Shown here one piece after another: positions 7,973 to 16,651 of a DNA stretch of 64,000 nt; within the stretch, counting starts at the first letter, position 1, and each line of letters opens with the position of its first letter. Below the pieces are notes generated by a model. The model searched no databases, had not been told where the DNA came from, and saw only the letters and a list, made by a program, of their open reading frames with translations. Where the stretch lies: NCBI GenBank assembly GCA_023898345.1, contig CP060218.1, forward strand, positions 310,001-374,000, read 5' to 3'. The position numbers and the translations under genes were made by a program. This DNA comes from Candidatus Woesearchaeota archaeon (lineage in GTDB: Archaea; Nanobdellota; Nanobdellia; Woesearchaeales; UBA583).

Positions 7973-8803
7973 ATGGTGAATAAACAAGATTTGCTTAAGG
8001 ATTTGAAGAAATTTAATCAGGAACTTGAGTCTCATCTTCCTAAGTTGAAGTATGACTCAGTGAGGGGTGCTATTGAGTCTGGAGGGCAAGAGACTGATAA
8101 TGAATTGTTATCTTTGCTTTCTGGAAATCTTATTGATTTGAGAACTGAGATGGCACTTATTCGTAAAAATTTTGCTGTTGATATTGAGCAAATGATCGTA
8201 AGAAGAACTCAGGAACAGCAAAAGCAGTTTTTTAGGTATTTGGAGAAGCTTCAGGGGCAAATTTTTTTAGATTTGAAAAAAAATTTTGCTTCTTATATTA
8301 CTGAACTTAGTGAGAAGGTGGTTGATTTGCAAGAGCTTGAACAAAGCAATCGGGAAACATTGGTGGTTCTTCAGGAGGAAATTGTTGCAGTGAGAGTTGG
8401 CCAGGAAAAAATTCTGGCGGCTTTAGAAGAAGAGAGGATAGAGAAAGAGCATCTGACAAAGACGGTTGTTGAGGTGAATGCGAAAATAAAATCTGTTGTT
8501 TCGGCTGCAAAACTTTTGGAAAAACGAAATGAGTTGTTAGCTGAAATAGATTTGGCGAAAGGCAGGAAGAGTCTTCCTAAGGCAGAGAGGACTGTTGCTT
8601 TGGAAAAGTCTGATTCTCAACTTGAAAGGAAGAAAAAAAAAGTGACGAGTTTGGAGAAAAAACCTCCGGAGGAGAAAAAGACGGTAGAAAATGTTGAAGA
8701 AATTTGTGTGCCTCTTTCTGTTGAATATGAGAATAAGCAGTTTTTAGACTTAAGGAAACGTTGGGAAAGACTTGAGAAGTTAAGATCTTCTAGTTCTTTG
8801 TAG
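7973..8803 (+). CDS. Second coiled-coil protein of the pilus locus
   Basis: A 276-residue, almost wholly helical protein with no recognisable enzymatic domain. Long heptad-like stretches run from about residue 45 to 210 (ELSEKVVDLQELEQSNRETL and LEKRNELLAEIDLAKGRKSL), followed by a Lys/Glu-rich segment and a final KRWERLEKL helix. It starts 2 bases after its partner, so the two are almost certainly co-translated and may form a heteromeric coiled coil. No export signal is visible. A cytoplasmic scaffold or regulator for the adjacent pilus is my inference. Confidence 0.75.
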   Translation: MVNKQDLLKDLKKFNQELESHLPKLKYDSVRGAIESGGQETDNELLSLLSGNLIDLRTEMALIRKNFAVDIEQMIVRRTQEQQKQFFRYLEKLQGQIFLDLKKNFASYITELSEKVVDLQELEQSNRETLVVLQEEIVAVRVGQEKILAALEEERIEKEHLTKTVVEVNAKIKSVVSAAKLLEKRNELLAEIDLAKGRKSLPKAERTVALEKSDSQLERKKKKVTSLEKKPPEEKKTVENVEEICVPLSVEYENKQFLDLRKRWERLEKLRSSSSL

Positions 8804-8961
8804 GTTTTTTGGTTTTGGGTTTTTCTTGTTCTGAAATGAGTAGCTTTTGTTCTTTTGTGAGATTTGGAAATGGAAACATTGTCTGGTTATAACCTCTAAA
8901 AGACAAAAAAACTTTTTATATCCTTTGATGTAGAAGAAACATACTTGGTAGAAAATTAAAA

Positions 8962-9405
8962 ATGGATTATAAAAAAAAAGCTATTAGTCCAGTTGTTGCG
9001 ACTGCTCTTCTTCTTGTAGTGGCAGTTGTGGCAGTTGTGGGCTTTCAGGCGTGGTATAACTCTTTCCAGAGTTCCAAGCTTGCAGATGCAGAGCAACAAT
9101 CAAACTCAGGTGTTGAACTTGAAATCTTAAGGTTGGATACAGATGGTACTGTCTGGGTTAAAAATAGTGGTGGTTCAAATGTTTCTATTCAGCAGAGTCC
9201 TAGTAAAATAACTACTGCTGATGGTACTGAGGTAACTTCTTGTAGTGATAATAGTTCAACTATTGTTCTCGCCCTTGCTAACAATGTTTCGGGAATCCCT
9301 CTCAATGAAAGTACTAGTAATTGTTCTCTTACGGCAGGAGTTACTTACAATGTTGTTTTAGTGACTGCTTCCAGAGTTTATGATGGAAAGTTTAATGCTA
9401 AGTAA
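8962..9405 (+). CDS. Archaeal type IV pilin-like protein (class III signal peptide)
   Basis: A 147-residue exported protein whose N-terminus MDYKKKAISPVVATALLL matches the archaeal pilin pattern: a basic n-region, a prepilin-peptidase-type junction before ISP, and a long hydrophobic helix. After the helix come QAWYNSF and a Thr/Ser/Asn-rich globular part with several N-glycosylation sequons and two cysteines that could form a disulfide. It is probably the main structural pilin of this locus, with its own TATA box (about 8912-8920) and a leader of about 20 bases. Confidence 0.85.
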   Translation: MDYKKKAISPVVATALLLVVAVVAVVGFQAWYNSFQSSKLADAEQQSNSGVELEILRLDTDGTVWVKNSGGSNVSIQQSPSKITTADGTEVTSCSDNSSTIVLALANNVSGIPLNESTSNCSLTAGVTYNVVLVTASRVYDGKFNAK

Positions 9406-9459
9406 TATTTCCTTTTCTTTTTTTTAGTTTTGAAATTGGGTTTCTAGTCTCTCTGAAAA

Positions 9460-9885
9460 ATGTGTGTTCAAAAAAATAAACGGGCTGTTGCAGGACTTTC
9501 TTTGTTTGTTTTTCTTCTGGCCATTTATTTTACTGTTGCTCTTTTTTCTCTAAGTTATGCCAGTTCAGAGAAAGAACGTGCAAGAAATCTTCTTGGCGAA
9601 GAAGAACTTGTTTTGGAAGCTATAACTTTTCGTTCTCTTCTTCTAAAGAGTTTATCTGTTCAAAATATGTCTGTTAGTCCTTCCACGACATTTGCTCCTG
9701 GCGAGATTTATTTTAAGTTGGATGGGGAACAAATTGCTGCTTTTAGTTCGACTGAGAAGATTCTTTTACAAGTCAATATTTCGACTTTTGGAACTCAATT
9801 TTGTTCTTCGTATGATTTTTCTCCTGTTGTTGGAGGCGAGTTTCGTTTTACGGGTTCTTGTTTTCTTTGTGTCTCTGGATGTTAG
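9460..9885 (+). CDS. Pilin-like membrane protein
   Basis: A 141-residue protein with a basic start (MCVQKNKRAVAGLSLFVFLL), one N-terminal hydrophobic helix, then an amphipathic helix (SSEKERARNLLGEEELVLEA) and a beta-rich C-terminal domain with four cysteines (FCSSYDF and SCFLCVSGC). The layout is that of a minor pilin, although no consensus cleavage motif is obvious. It lies in the run of pilin-like genes ahead of the ATPase. Confidence 0.7.
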   Translation: MCVQKNKRAVAGLSLFVFLLAIYFTVALFSLSYASSEKERARNLLGEEELVLEAITFRSLLLKSLSVQNMSVSPSTTFAPGEIYFKLDGEQIAAFSSTEKILLQVNISTFGTQFCSSYDFSPVVGGEFRFTGSCFLCVSGC

Positions 9886-9949
9886 GGCGTTAGGACTTTG
9901 AAGGAATAAAAGAAGATTAAAAAGTTTATTTTCTCTGTACTATGAAAGA

Positions 9950-10456
9950 ATGCGATTCTATGTTAAGAAGAAGGTCTCATTGAAGAGGAGAAAACAGGCT
10001 TTTAGTGAGCTTACGGCTTTTGTTCTTATTACTCTCTTTGTTGTATTGGCGTCAATTTCAGTTTATTTTTATGCTAAGTCTGCGCTTCAAAATAATCTTG
10101 AAGAGTATGATAGGAATGCTATGGAACAGACTCTCAAAGCAGCTTATGTTCATATTGAGAATATTAAACGTTTTGATCAAGCAACAATTTCTTTTCCTCT
10201 GCATTTTAGTAAAGGTCTTGTTATTTTTAATGAAACGTCTTTGATCTATCAATCTTTGAAGGCTCTTCCTGATAATAATACTCTTTGTTTCTCTTCACTT
10301 TGCTATGAGGGATTTGGTGGTTCGGAAAGGTTGTTTTTTAATCTGTCTGATTCTTATAACTTTTCGCAAAATTTCTCTCTTAGTCCTGGCTATTATTACA
10401 TAACATTCAAAAATGAAAAAAACACTTCACTTATCAATGTTTCATTCAGGAACTAG
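9950..10456 (+). CDS. Minor pilin-like protein
   Basis: A 168-residue protein with a basic N-terminus, the KQAFSELTAFVLITLFVV junction and hydrophobic helix, and a glycosylation-rich C-terminal domain (NETS, NNT, NLS, NFS sites) that includes a CFSSLC pair. A TATA-like box (9915-9928) lies about 28 bases before the ATG at 9950. The out-of-frame ATG at 9942 opens only a 13-codon frame. It overlaps the next gene by 20 bases, so it heads a tightly packed run of pilin-like genes. Confidence 0.72.
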   Translation: MRFYVKKKVSLKRRKQAFSELTAFVLITLFVVLASISVYFYAKSALQNNLEEYDRNAMEQTLKAAYVHIENIKRFDQATISFPLHFSKGLVIFNETSLIYQSLKALPDNNTLCFSSLCYEGFGGSERLFFNLSDSYNFSQNFSLSPGYYYITFKNEKNTSLINVSFRN

Positions 10457-10928
10457 GGCGTATTTGCAAATTGATTTTATTATTGCAATGGTACTATTTT
10501 TTAGTTTCTTTTTTAGTATTACAACTTACATTAATGCAAAGGAAAAAATGGAAGAGGATCATATTACAAATCTTCTTGAACAAGCTTTTGCAAATGATTA
10601 TTGTGAGAGTCTTATTTCAAGTCCTGGGCTTCCGCAAAACTGGGAGGAGGATATTACTACACTTGTAGCGCTTGGACTTAAAAATAGTACAAACGAGAAT
10701 CTTTCGACGGCTAAGCTTGCTTATTTTTCAAATGATTATTATGCAAATTTATTGACTTTTTCTTCTGAAATGTATAATCTTGATGTTACTATACTTGGAC
10801 TTACAACTGCGACTCAGTACGCTCACTTTGGGGCTAGGGCTGCCTCTACGACGATGAGGGCTTCGAGTTCTTGTTATGCGAACTACAATGATGAGGTTGT
10901 GCAAGTTCTTGTTGAGGTGTGGAAATGA
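10437..10928 (+). CDS. Minor pilin-like protein
   Basis: I place the start at the ATG at 10437 (MFHSGTRAYLQIDFIIAMVL), 163 residues; an in-frame ATG at 10413 would deepen the overlap with the previous gene. It has one N-terminal hydrophobic helix followed by an extracellular domain with two cysteines (DYCESL and SSCYANY). The mature-helix start after RAYLQIDF resembles pilins that carry an acidic residue near position 5. It overlaps the next gene by an ATGA junction. Confidence 0.7.
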   Translation: MFHSGTRAYLQIDFIIAMVLFFSFFFSITTYINAKEKMEEDHITNLLEQAFANDYCESLISSPGLPQNWEEDITTLVALGLKNSTNENLSTAKLAYFSNDYYANLLTFSSEMYNLDVTILGLTTATQYAHFGARAASTTMRASSSCYANYNDEVVQVLVEVWK

Positions 10929-11332
10929 AGAAAGGACTTGTTAGTATTAGTGAAATTGTTTTTCTTCTTTTTCTTTTTAGTTCTGTTATGATTTTTGTCA
11001 ATAGGGAGGTTATGAGTAAAAATACATTTGAGTCTGATCACTTGGAAGTTGAGAGTTTGCTTCTTTCTCTTTATTATTCTGATGAGTTTCGGCAACTTGT
11101 AGTTGAAGAGGATTTGTCGCAGGCTAGTGTTTCTGGTAATTGGCTTTCTTTGGAAACTCTTCTTGCTAGTCAACTTGGAAATTATGAAATACTTGTTGGT
11201 AATCTTAGTACGCAGAAAGTTCTTGTTGCTTGTGATGCACAAAATTTTAAGGTACAGGCACAGGTTCCGGTAGTTGCTTTCAATGAAACTAGCTCGGAAT
11301 TTCGCTATTTGCAATTGGGGGTTTGTAGTTAG
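10925..11332 (+). CDS. Minor pilin-like protein
   Basis: A 135-residue protein starting MKKGLVSISEIVFLLFLFSS, with basic residues, a short junction containing Glu, a hydrophobic helix, then a mixed alpha/beta extracellular domain with two late cysteines. The ATG at 10925 overlaps the preceding stop (ATGA). The arrangement (KKG, then a hydrophobic helix with Glu five to seven residues in) is typical of type IV pilin-like proteins. Confidence 0.72.
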   Translation: MKKGLVSISEIVFLLFLFSSVMIFVNREVMSKNTFESDHLEVESLLLSLYYSDEFRQLVVEEDLSQASVSGNWLSLETLLASQLGNYEILVGNLSTQKVLVACDAQNFKVQAQVPVVAFNETSSEFRYLQLGVCS

Positions 11333-11337
11333 GAAAA

Positions 11338-11718
11338 ATGATGCAGCAAAAAAAATCTCAGTTTCTTCTTCTTTCTGCATTTATTCTTCTTAATGTTCTT
11401 TTATTTATTTACTCTTTAGAGACAGAGAATACTTATAGGGAAAGTTTTGATAAAAACATACAGGTGGAAACTTTGATGCATGAGCTTTGTGAATTGGGGA
11501 TGCGTAGCAATGGATCAACAATTGATGCTAATTATGCTCAGTATAGTTCTGATCTTTCTACATACTGTACGGGTCAAGGTTATGAGTGTTCACTTACTAT
11601 AACTAAAGATGGTACAGCACCTACGAATCTTAGTTTGTTGAACTACACTCACTATGAATATACTTTCAACTTTAGTTCGATAGATTATGTCTATGGAATA
11701 ACAAATATCACGTGTTAA
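11338..11718 (+). CDS. Minor pilin-like / membrane-anchored small protein
   Basis: A 126-residue protein with an N-terminal hydrophobic helix after MMQQKKSQFLLLSAFILLNV and a small extracellular domain with five cysteines (ELCELG, YCTG, YECS, and a terminal C) and several glycosylation sequons. It is the last of six pilin-like genes, immediately before the secretion ATPase. I recognise no specific family. Confidence 0.68.
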   Translation: MMQQKKSQFLLLSAFILLNVLLFIYSLETENTYRESFDKNIQVETLMHELCELGMRSNGSTIDANYAQYSSDLSTYCTGQGYECSLTITKDGTAPTNLSLLNYTHYEYTFNFSSIDYVYGITNITC

Positions 11719-11721
11719 AAA

Positions 11722-13794
11722 ATGGGATTTTCAAAAGCGACTCTACTTAAGAAGGCAAAAAAACAGTATCTTACTAATGCGCAGACTTATAATTCTATTT
11801 TAGAACATGCAAAATATTATCATTCGCAAGCATTAGGAGGGAAAAAATTTCCTTTTTTTTCTTTTGAAGGGGAGGAAGAAGTTATGCCTTGGGAGCTTAT
11901 GTCTGAGGAAGCAGAAACAGGTAAGGGTGGGGCGAATCAAGAACTTATTGAAGTTTTTGAGCGGTATCTTCGTGAGTTAAATCAAAAAATTCCTTCAAGT
12001 GCAAGTGGTAAACCTGAGTTACAAGCTTCTTCTGAAATGCAGACTCCGGAAGAGTTTCGAGGACCGAGGCCGATTGTCTTGCCAACGTATCAGCAGAGTC
12101 CTATTCTTCGTTTTGAGGGTCCTCTTCCAACAGCTCCTATAAATATTGTTGCTAAGAACTATATTCAAGGAGGTTCGGAAATAGAGGGAGAAGTTGGTGT
12201 TCATCGCAGTAAAGTTACTCCAATGACAAAGTCTATAGCTTTAACAAAGATTCCAGATAAACTTCTTAAGGCATCAAAAACAGATTGGGAGCCGGTAAAT
12301 TATAGGGGGGTGAGGGACAGTTATTTTGTTATTGAAGATCGAGCTAGTATTAGTATTTTTTATGATGAAAGTGTACAAAAACTAGTGTATAAAATTTCAG
12401 AGCCTGAGTTAACAAAAGAAGAGTCTCAAGTTCTTGAGGAGTTGAAACGTGCTTTTATTTATGTTTTTGAAAAATTTTCACCTACTCAGATTGAAATCTC
12501 GGAAGAGGAACTTGTACGAAAGGGGGTCAGTCGGCTTTGTTCAAAGTATAGGATTAAACTTTCGGATGAGAGTATGAATAAGATTGTGTATTTTTTGCAA
12601 AGAGATTTTATGGGTTTGGAGCTTATTGAACCGATTATGCACGATCCTCATATTGAAGATATTTCTTGTGATGGTTTGAATATCCCTATTTTTGTCAATC
12701 ATCTTAAATATGGTGCTTTAGAGGTGAATCGTCAATATACGGATGCTAATAAATTAAATTCTTTTATTGTAAAGTTAGCGCAGAAATCTAATCAAGAAAT
12801 TTCTCTTTCAAAACCTATTTTGCAAGGGGCTTTAACTGATGGGTCTCGTGTCGAGGCAATTTATGGGAAGGAGGTTTCTGGGAAAGGGTCTTCTTTTACG
12901 ATTCGTAAATTTAGGGCAGAGCCTTTTACGCCTGTTCATCTTATTGACTTAGGAACTATGCCACCAATGCTTTTGTCTTATCTTTGGTTAGCTGTAGAGA
13001 ATAAGCAGTCTATTCTTGTTTCTGGTGGGACAGCAACGGGAAAGACAACTATTCTGAATGCGCTTTCTCTTTTTGCTCCTCCTGCCGCAAAAATTATTTC
13101 TATTGAAGATACTCCTGAAATTAATCTGCCGCATGAGCACTGGCTTCCTCTTATTGCAAGGGAAAGTGAAGGGCGTTCGGAGGTTACGATGTTTGATCTT
13201 CTGAAAGCGTCGCTTCGTGAAAGGCCTGATTATATTATTGTTGGTGAGATTAGAGGTTCAGAGGCTGCGATTCTTTTTCAGGGAATGGCAACTGGGCATG
13301 CTGGTCTTGGTACTGTTCATGCTAACAAATTTGAGGACTTGGTTAATCGTATGACTATTAAACCTATTAATCTTCCAAAGCAGCTTTTGACTGAGGCGAA
13401 TATTATTCTTTTTGCACGTAATCTTAAGGTGAAAGAGAATATTGTTAGGCGAATTATTTCTGTGGTTGAGTTGATGGAATATGATGCTAGTACAGATAAA
13501 TTTCTCACAAATGAGTTTCTGACTTTTAATCCTGCAACAGACACTTTTTCATTTAAGGAGGACTCTTATGTTATGTCAAATTTAATGAAGACAAGGGGTG
13601 GAAAAGCTGAGAGTTTGTGGACAGAAATTGAAAAACGAAGAAGAATTTTGGTTGCTATGCACAGGGCTAGAATTGTTGAGTATAAGGAAGTTGCTCATAT
13701 TATTCAAGTTTATTATAAAAGTCCGCAAAAAATCTTTGATTATATTGAAGAATATATCGGGAAAAGAAATCTTTCTCCACCTTCTAAAAAGTAA
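11722..13794 (+). CDS. Type IV pilus / archaellum-type assembly ATPase (VirB11-GspE family)
   Basis: Cytoplasmic hexameric ATPase that powers pilus or archaellum assembly. The 690-residue product has the full set of secretion-ATPase motifs: Walker A GGTATGKTT at residues 435-443, the Asp box IEDTPEINLP, Walker B YIIVGEIRG and the His box TGHAGLGTVHAN. The central N-domain (IEPIMHDPHIEDISCDGLNI) is the usual archaeal one. The first 190 residues are an additional, poorly conserved and Pro-rich segment, which makes the protein longer than a typical FlaI of about 520-550. It is encoded 3 bases after the last pilin and 2 bases before the T2SF genes. Confidence 0.93.
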   Translation: MGFSKATLLKKAKKQYLTNAQTYNSILEHAKYYHSQALGGKKFPFFSFEGEEEVMPWELMSEEAETGKGGANQELIEVFERYLRELNQKIPSSASGKPELQASSEMQTPEEFRGPRPIVLPTYQQSPILRFEGPLPTAPINIVAKNYIQGGSEIEGEVGVHRSKVTPMTKSIALTKIPDKLLKASKTDWEPVNYRGVRDSYFVIEDRASISIFYDESVQKLVYKISEPELTKEESQVLEELKRAFIYVFEKFSPTQIEISEEELVRKGVSRLCSKYRIKLSDESMNKIVYFLQRDFMGLELIEPIMHDPHIEDISCDGLNIPIFVNHLKYGALEVNRQYTDANKLNSFIVKLAQKSNQEISLSKPILQGALTDGSRVEAIYGKEVSGKGSSFTIRKFRAEPFTPVHLIDLGTMPPMLLSYLWLAVENKQSILVSGGTATGKTTILNALSLFAPPAAKIISIEDTPEINLPHEHWLPLIARESEGRSEVTMFDLLKASLRERPDYIIVGEIRGSEAAILFQGMATGHAGLGTVHANKFEDLVNRMTIKPINLPKQLLTEANIILFARNLKVKENIVRRIISVVELMEYDASTDKFLTNEFLTFNPATDTFSFKEDSYVMSNLMKTRGGKAESLWTEIEKRRRILVAMHRARIVEYKEVAHIIQVYYKSPQKIFDYIEEYIGKRNLSPPSKK

Positions 13795-13796
13795 CA

Positions 13797-14801
13797 ATGG
13801 CAGAAAAAAAATCTCCTCATGAAGAAAAGAGTCTTTTGGATGCTTCAACTGCGGAGCTTATTACTATGTATTTTCACTTTATTTATCGAAGCATGGGGAG
13901 AAACTTGCTTCTTCGTGAGAAATTTAGGAATTTTTTTTTTAAGAATATTTACAATAAAAGGTTTGAGAAAATTTTGATCAAGGCAAATATGAAAACTCTT
14001 CCCGAAGAGTATTTTATTGGGGTCTATATTACGATGACTGGTGCTATAGCATTGTTGGCTATTCTGACGATTACTCTTCTCTTGGCATTTGGTTCAGAAA
14101 CTGCAGTTTATTTTTTTTATGGTGCTTTTTTCTTAACTTGTCTTTTGGGGTTTTTTATTTATAATTTTCCTGTTATTCTGGCAAATCAAAGGCGGCAAGA
14201 GATTGATGCAGCTATGCCTTATATTCTTCCTTATATGAAAATTCTTGCGAAAGAACTTCCTCTTTCAAAGATTATTACTATTCTTGATGAATTTTTGATT
14301 TACAAAGCAATTAAGGAAGAGTTTCAAAAGATACGTTATTATTCAGAATTTTTGGGGTATGATATTCAAACTTCTGTGCGGGAGGCAATGTTTTCTTGTC
14401 CGTCAAAATTACTTTCTGATCTTATGAATGACTTGGTTACTATTTCAAATTCGGGGGGTGATGTCTATGGTTACTTGGAGAGAAAACTGAATAATTTAGA
14501 ACAGGAAATTGAATCACTTGAGAAAAAGAATATTGAAACTCTTCTTATTTATTCTCAGGTTTATGTTGTTGTTTTGCTTATTGCGCCTCTTTTTTTTGCT
14601 ATTATGAGTTCTATTCTTAATCTTATTGATATTAATGTTGGGAGTTCAAGTCAAACTTCTGATCCTACTAGCACTATTACAACATTGGTTATTCTCCTTT
14701 TGGCTCTTCCTTTTGCTTATGTTGGATTTATGATGCTCGTGTACTATTCAAAGCCTTTGTATGCAAGGCTTAAACCTATGAAAAATGAAAGCAAAATTTA
14801 A
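13797..14801 (+). CDS. T2SF-domain membrane platform protein (first of two)
   Basis: Integral membrane platform on which the pilus ATPase acts. The 334-residue product has about four membrane segments (near residues 80-105, 105-130, 240-265 and 290-315) and a cytoplasmic T2SF domain between the second and third, including the AMPYILPYMKILAKELPLSK helix. It overlaps the second T2SF gene by 17 bases. Archaella and many archaeal pili use one protein with two T2SF domains. Here the two halves are separate genes, like TadB/TadC. Confidence 0.88.
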   Translation: MAEKKSPHEEKSLLDASTAELITMYFHFIYRSMGRNLLLREKFRNFFFKNIYNKRFEKILIKANMKTLPEEYFIGVYITMTGAIALLAILTITLLLAFGSETAVYFFYGAFFLTCLLGFFIYNFPVILANQRRQEIDAAMPYILPYMKILAKELPLSKIITILDEFLIYKAIKEEFQKIRYYSEFLGYDIQTSVREAMFSCPSKLLSDLMNDLVTISNSGGDVYGYLERKLNNLEQEIESLEKKNIETLLIYSQVYVVVLLIAPLFFAIMSSILNLIDINVGSSSQTSDPTSTITTLVILLLALPFAYVGFMMLVYYSKPLYARLKPMKNESKI

Positions 14802-15639
14802 ATTTGAGTTTGAAGCTGAAGTGCTTGCAAGAAATGTTCTTCTTTTTCTATCGATAATTGGTTTTATGTATGCAATAAAGTATGCTATGAGTAATTTGGA
14901 TAAGCCTCAGAATATTAATATTATTCTTGTTTTGCCTTTCATTATTTTTATGACTCCTTATCTTATTTTGAGTTTGTATCAGTTAAGAAAAATAGAAGCT
15001 AAGATGTATGTCATTCCTCGTTTTCTTCGTGATGTTGTTGATAATGCTGAATCGGGAATGGATTTGATAAGTTCTATTAATGCTACTCGTAATAATGAAT
15101 ACGGTGTCTTAAATGAAGATATTCAGAAGTTTTCAAATCAATTGAGTTGGGGTGTTGACTTTGAAACTGCAATGCTTAGTTTTTCTAAAAATATTAAAAG
15201 TAAGGAACTTTACAGAGATTTTCGTTTGATTATTGAAGCGAGAAGGGTTGGTGGTCATATTGAGAAAACGTTAAGGGAACTTTCTGTAAAAATTGATACG
15301 GAAAACTTGCGTAAAAAAGAACGGAAGAGTTCGCTTGCAGCAAATACTTTTACTGGGTATATTTCTTTTATGATTTTTATTTTTATTATTATTGTCGTTT
15401 ACAATAATCTTTTTCTTGAAATTATTGATATTAGTTCTGGGGGTGGTTCGGGGGCAGTTTCTTTAGAGGTTAAAGTATTTTTGAGTTTCTTTACTCTTCT
15501 CTCTTATGAGCTTGCTATTTTGTCAGGACTTCTTTTTGGACTTATGCAGGAAAGTAATATTGTCAAAGGGGCTCCGCATGTTGTGGCTTTGGTTATCGCA
15601 ACCTTTGTCGGCTTTTTCTTTTTCGTGACTCAGATATAG
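14785..15639 (+). CDS. T2SF-domain membrane platform protein (second of two)
   Basis: A 284-residue partner of the preceding platform protein, starting at the ATG at 14785 within its 3' end. It has about five hydrophobic segments, two near the N-terminus and three after residue 180, and a cytoplasmic T2SF domain around VIPRFLRDVVDNAESGMDLI and RLIIEARRVGGHIEKTLREL, the most conserved part of the family. It closes the pilus locus and is followed by the dispersed repeat element and a convergent regulator gene. Confidence 0.88.
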   Translation: MKAKFKFEFEAEVLARNVLLFLSIIGFMYAIKYAMSNLDKPQNINIILVLPFIIFMTPYLILSLYQLRKIEAKMYVIPRFLRDVVDNAESGMDLISSINATRNNEYGVLNEDIQKFSNQLSWGVDFETAMLSFSKNIKSKELYRDFRLIIEARRVGGHIEKTLRELSVKIDTENLRKKERKSSLAANTFTGYISFMIFIFIIIVVYNNLFLEIIDISSGGGSGAVSLEVKVFLSFFTLLSYELAILSGLLFGLMQESNIVKGAPHVVALVIATFVGFFFFVTQI

Positions 15640-15663
15640 TTCCTTTGTTCGATAATTGTCTTT

Positions 15664-15774
15664 CTGCTGCGAAGCGCACTACTTGGAGTTAGAAATCCTG
15701 TCTTGAAAAATTGCTGTAATGTTCCAGTGTTCTGTTCCGATTAAGATAGGTACATTTTAGTGATTTCTTTACTT
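15664..15774. repeat. Dispersed structured element, copy A
   Basis: About 111 bases that align to 63392-63500, roughly 85% identical by eye over the last 90 bases. Shared blocks are GGAGTTAGAAATC, GTCTTGAAAA, TCCGATT, GATAGG and GATTTCTTTACTT. The AGAAATC and GATTTCT blocks are inverted complements that could close a stem. Many differences from copy B are C in B and T here, so this copy looks like a decayed version. It lies between convergent genes. Confidence 0.75.
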
Positions 15775-15813
15775 TTAAGATTTTTATGTTTTCAAACCTC
15801 TGTAGGGAAAGTC

Positions 15814-16554
15814 TTATTCAGCTTTTGCCATACTCCAAAGGAATTTGAAGTATGTCGAAAAACTATTTGCGATTAGTTGGTTTTTAATGGCAAAAACGAA
15901 TGGTTTTTTCTCCCACAAAAAGATGTAAACATAGTCTTCAAAAATGTCAATAGCCGCAGGAGAGATGTATCCTTCTGGCATGTACTTGACTTCAGAATAC
16001 TTTTCTCTGGCTCTATCTTTTCCTAAGCTTGACTTTGATTTTTTATCCATCAGTATTTTGAGCTTCTGTCTTTTTTGAACACTCTTAAGATTCATGTTTA
16101 CAATAAAATCCCTTAATGATTTGTTAGCATATGCTTGTTCAGAAAAGCCAATAATTTTAATTTCTTTATCTTCTGGACAGTCTATTATAATTTTGGCAAA
16201 GGCAGTCTTGAATCCTTTGAATCCCTCATACACTGCTGTTGAAGTTAATTCCTCCGATTGGTTTTGAATACTCTCTAATTGTGGGAGCAGCACTTTAATC
16301 TTATCTAATCTTTCTTTTTCATGTTCTAGAAGACTGGACGGATCTTCTGCTTTGAAATGTTTGCCATTTTTCTGAACAGTATAGGAGACTAATCCTTTAT
16401 CTGTTAAAGCGTTGAGAGTTTCGTATACTCTGCTATTTGCAATTCTTGTTTCTTTAATGATTCTGCCTGTAGTAGTGGAACCAGACCTTAGCAGAAATAA
16501 GTAGATCGTACTCTCATTCTTAGATAATCCTATTTTACGTAGTTTCTCTTCCAT
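15814..16554 (-). CDS. TrmB-family transcriptional regulator
   Basis: Predicted sugar- or effector-responsive regulator with an N-terminal winged helix (residues 1-70, KIGLSKNESTIYLFLLRSGS and TRIANSRVYETLNALTDKGL) followed by a coiled linker and a C-terminal effector-binding-like domain (VYEGFKGFKTAFAKIIIDCP onward). The 246-residue length suits the short TrmB class. A TATA box at about 16576-16586 lies 27 bases upstream of the ATG at 16554. No operon partner is obvious, because the next gene is divergent. Confidence 0.88.
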   Translation of the reverse strand: MEEKLRKIGLSKNESTIYLFLLRSGSTTTGRIIKETRIANSRVYETLNALTDKGLVSYTVQKNGKHFKAEDPSSLLEHEKERLDKIKVLLPQLESIQNQSEELTSTAVYEGFKGFKTAFAKIIIDCPEDKEIKIIGFSEQAYANKSLRDFIVNMNLKSVQKRQKLKILMDKKSKSSLGKDRAREKYSEVKYMPEGYISPAAIDIFEDYVYIFLWEKKPFVFAIKNQLIANSFSTYFKFLWSMAKAE

Positions 16555-16651
16555 GGTAAGTAGGAGTCTTTCATTTTTTATATGTTTGTCTTTTATTTCT
16601 CCCTTTCGAGAGAACTAAGATTTATTCAGCTATTTGTATTCTTATTGGTAC

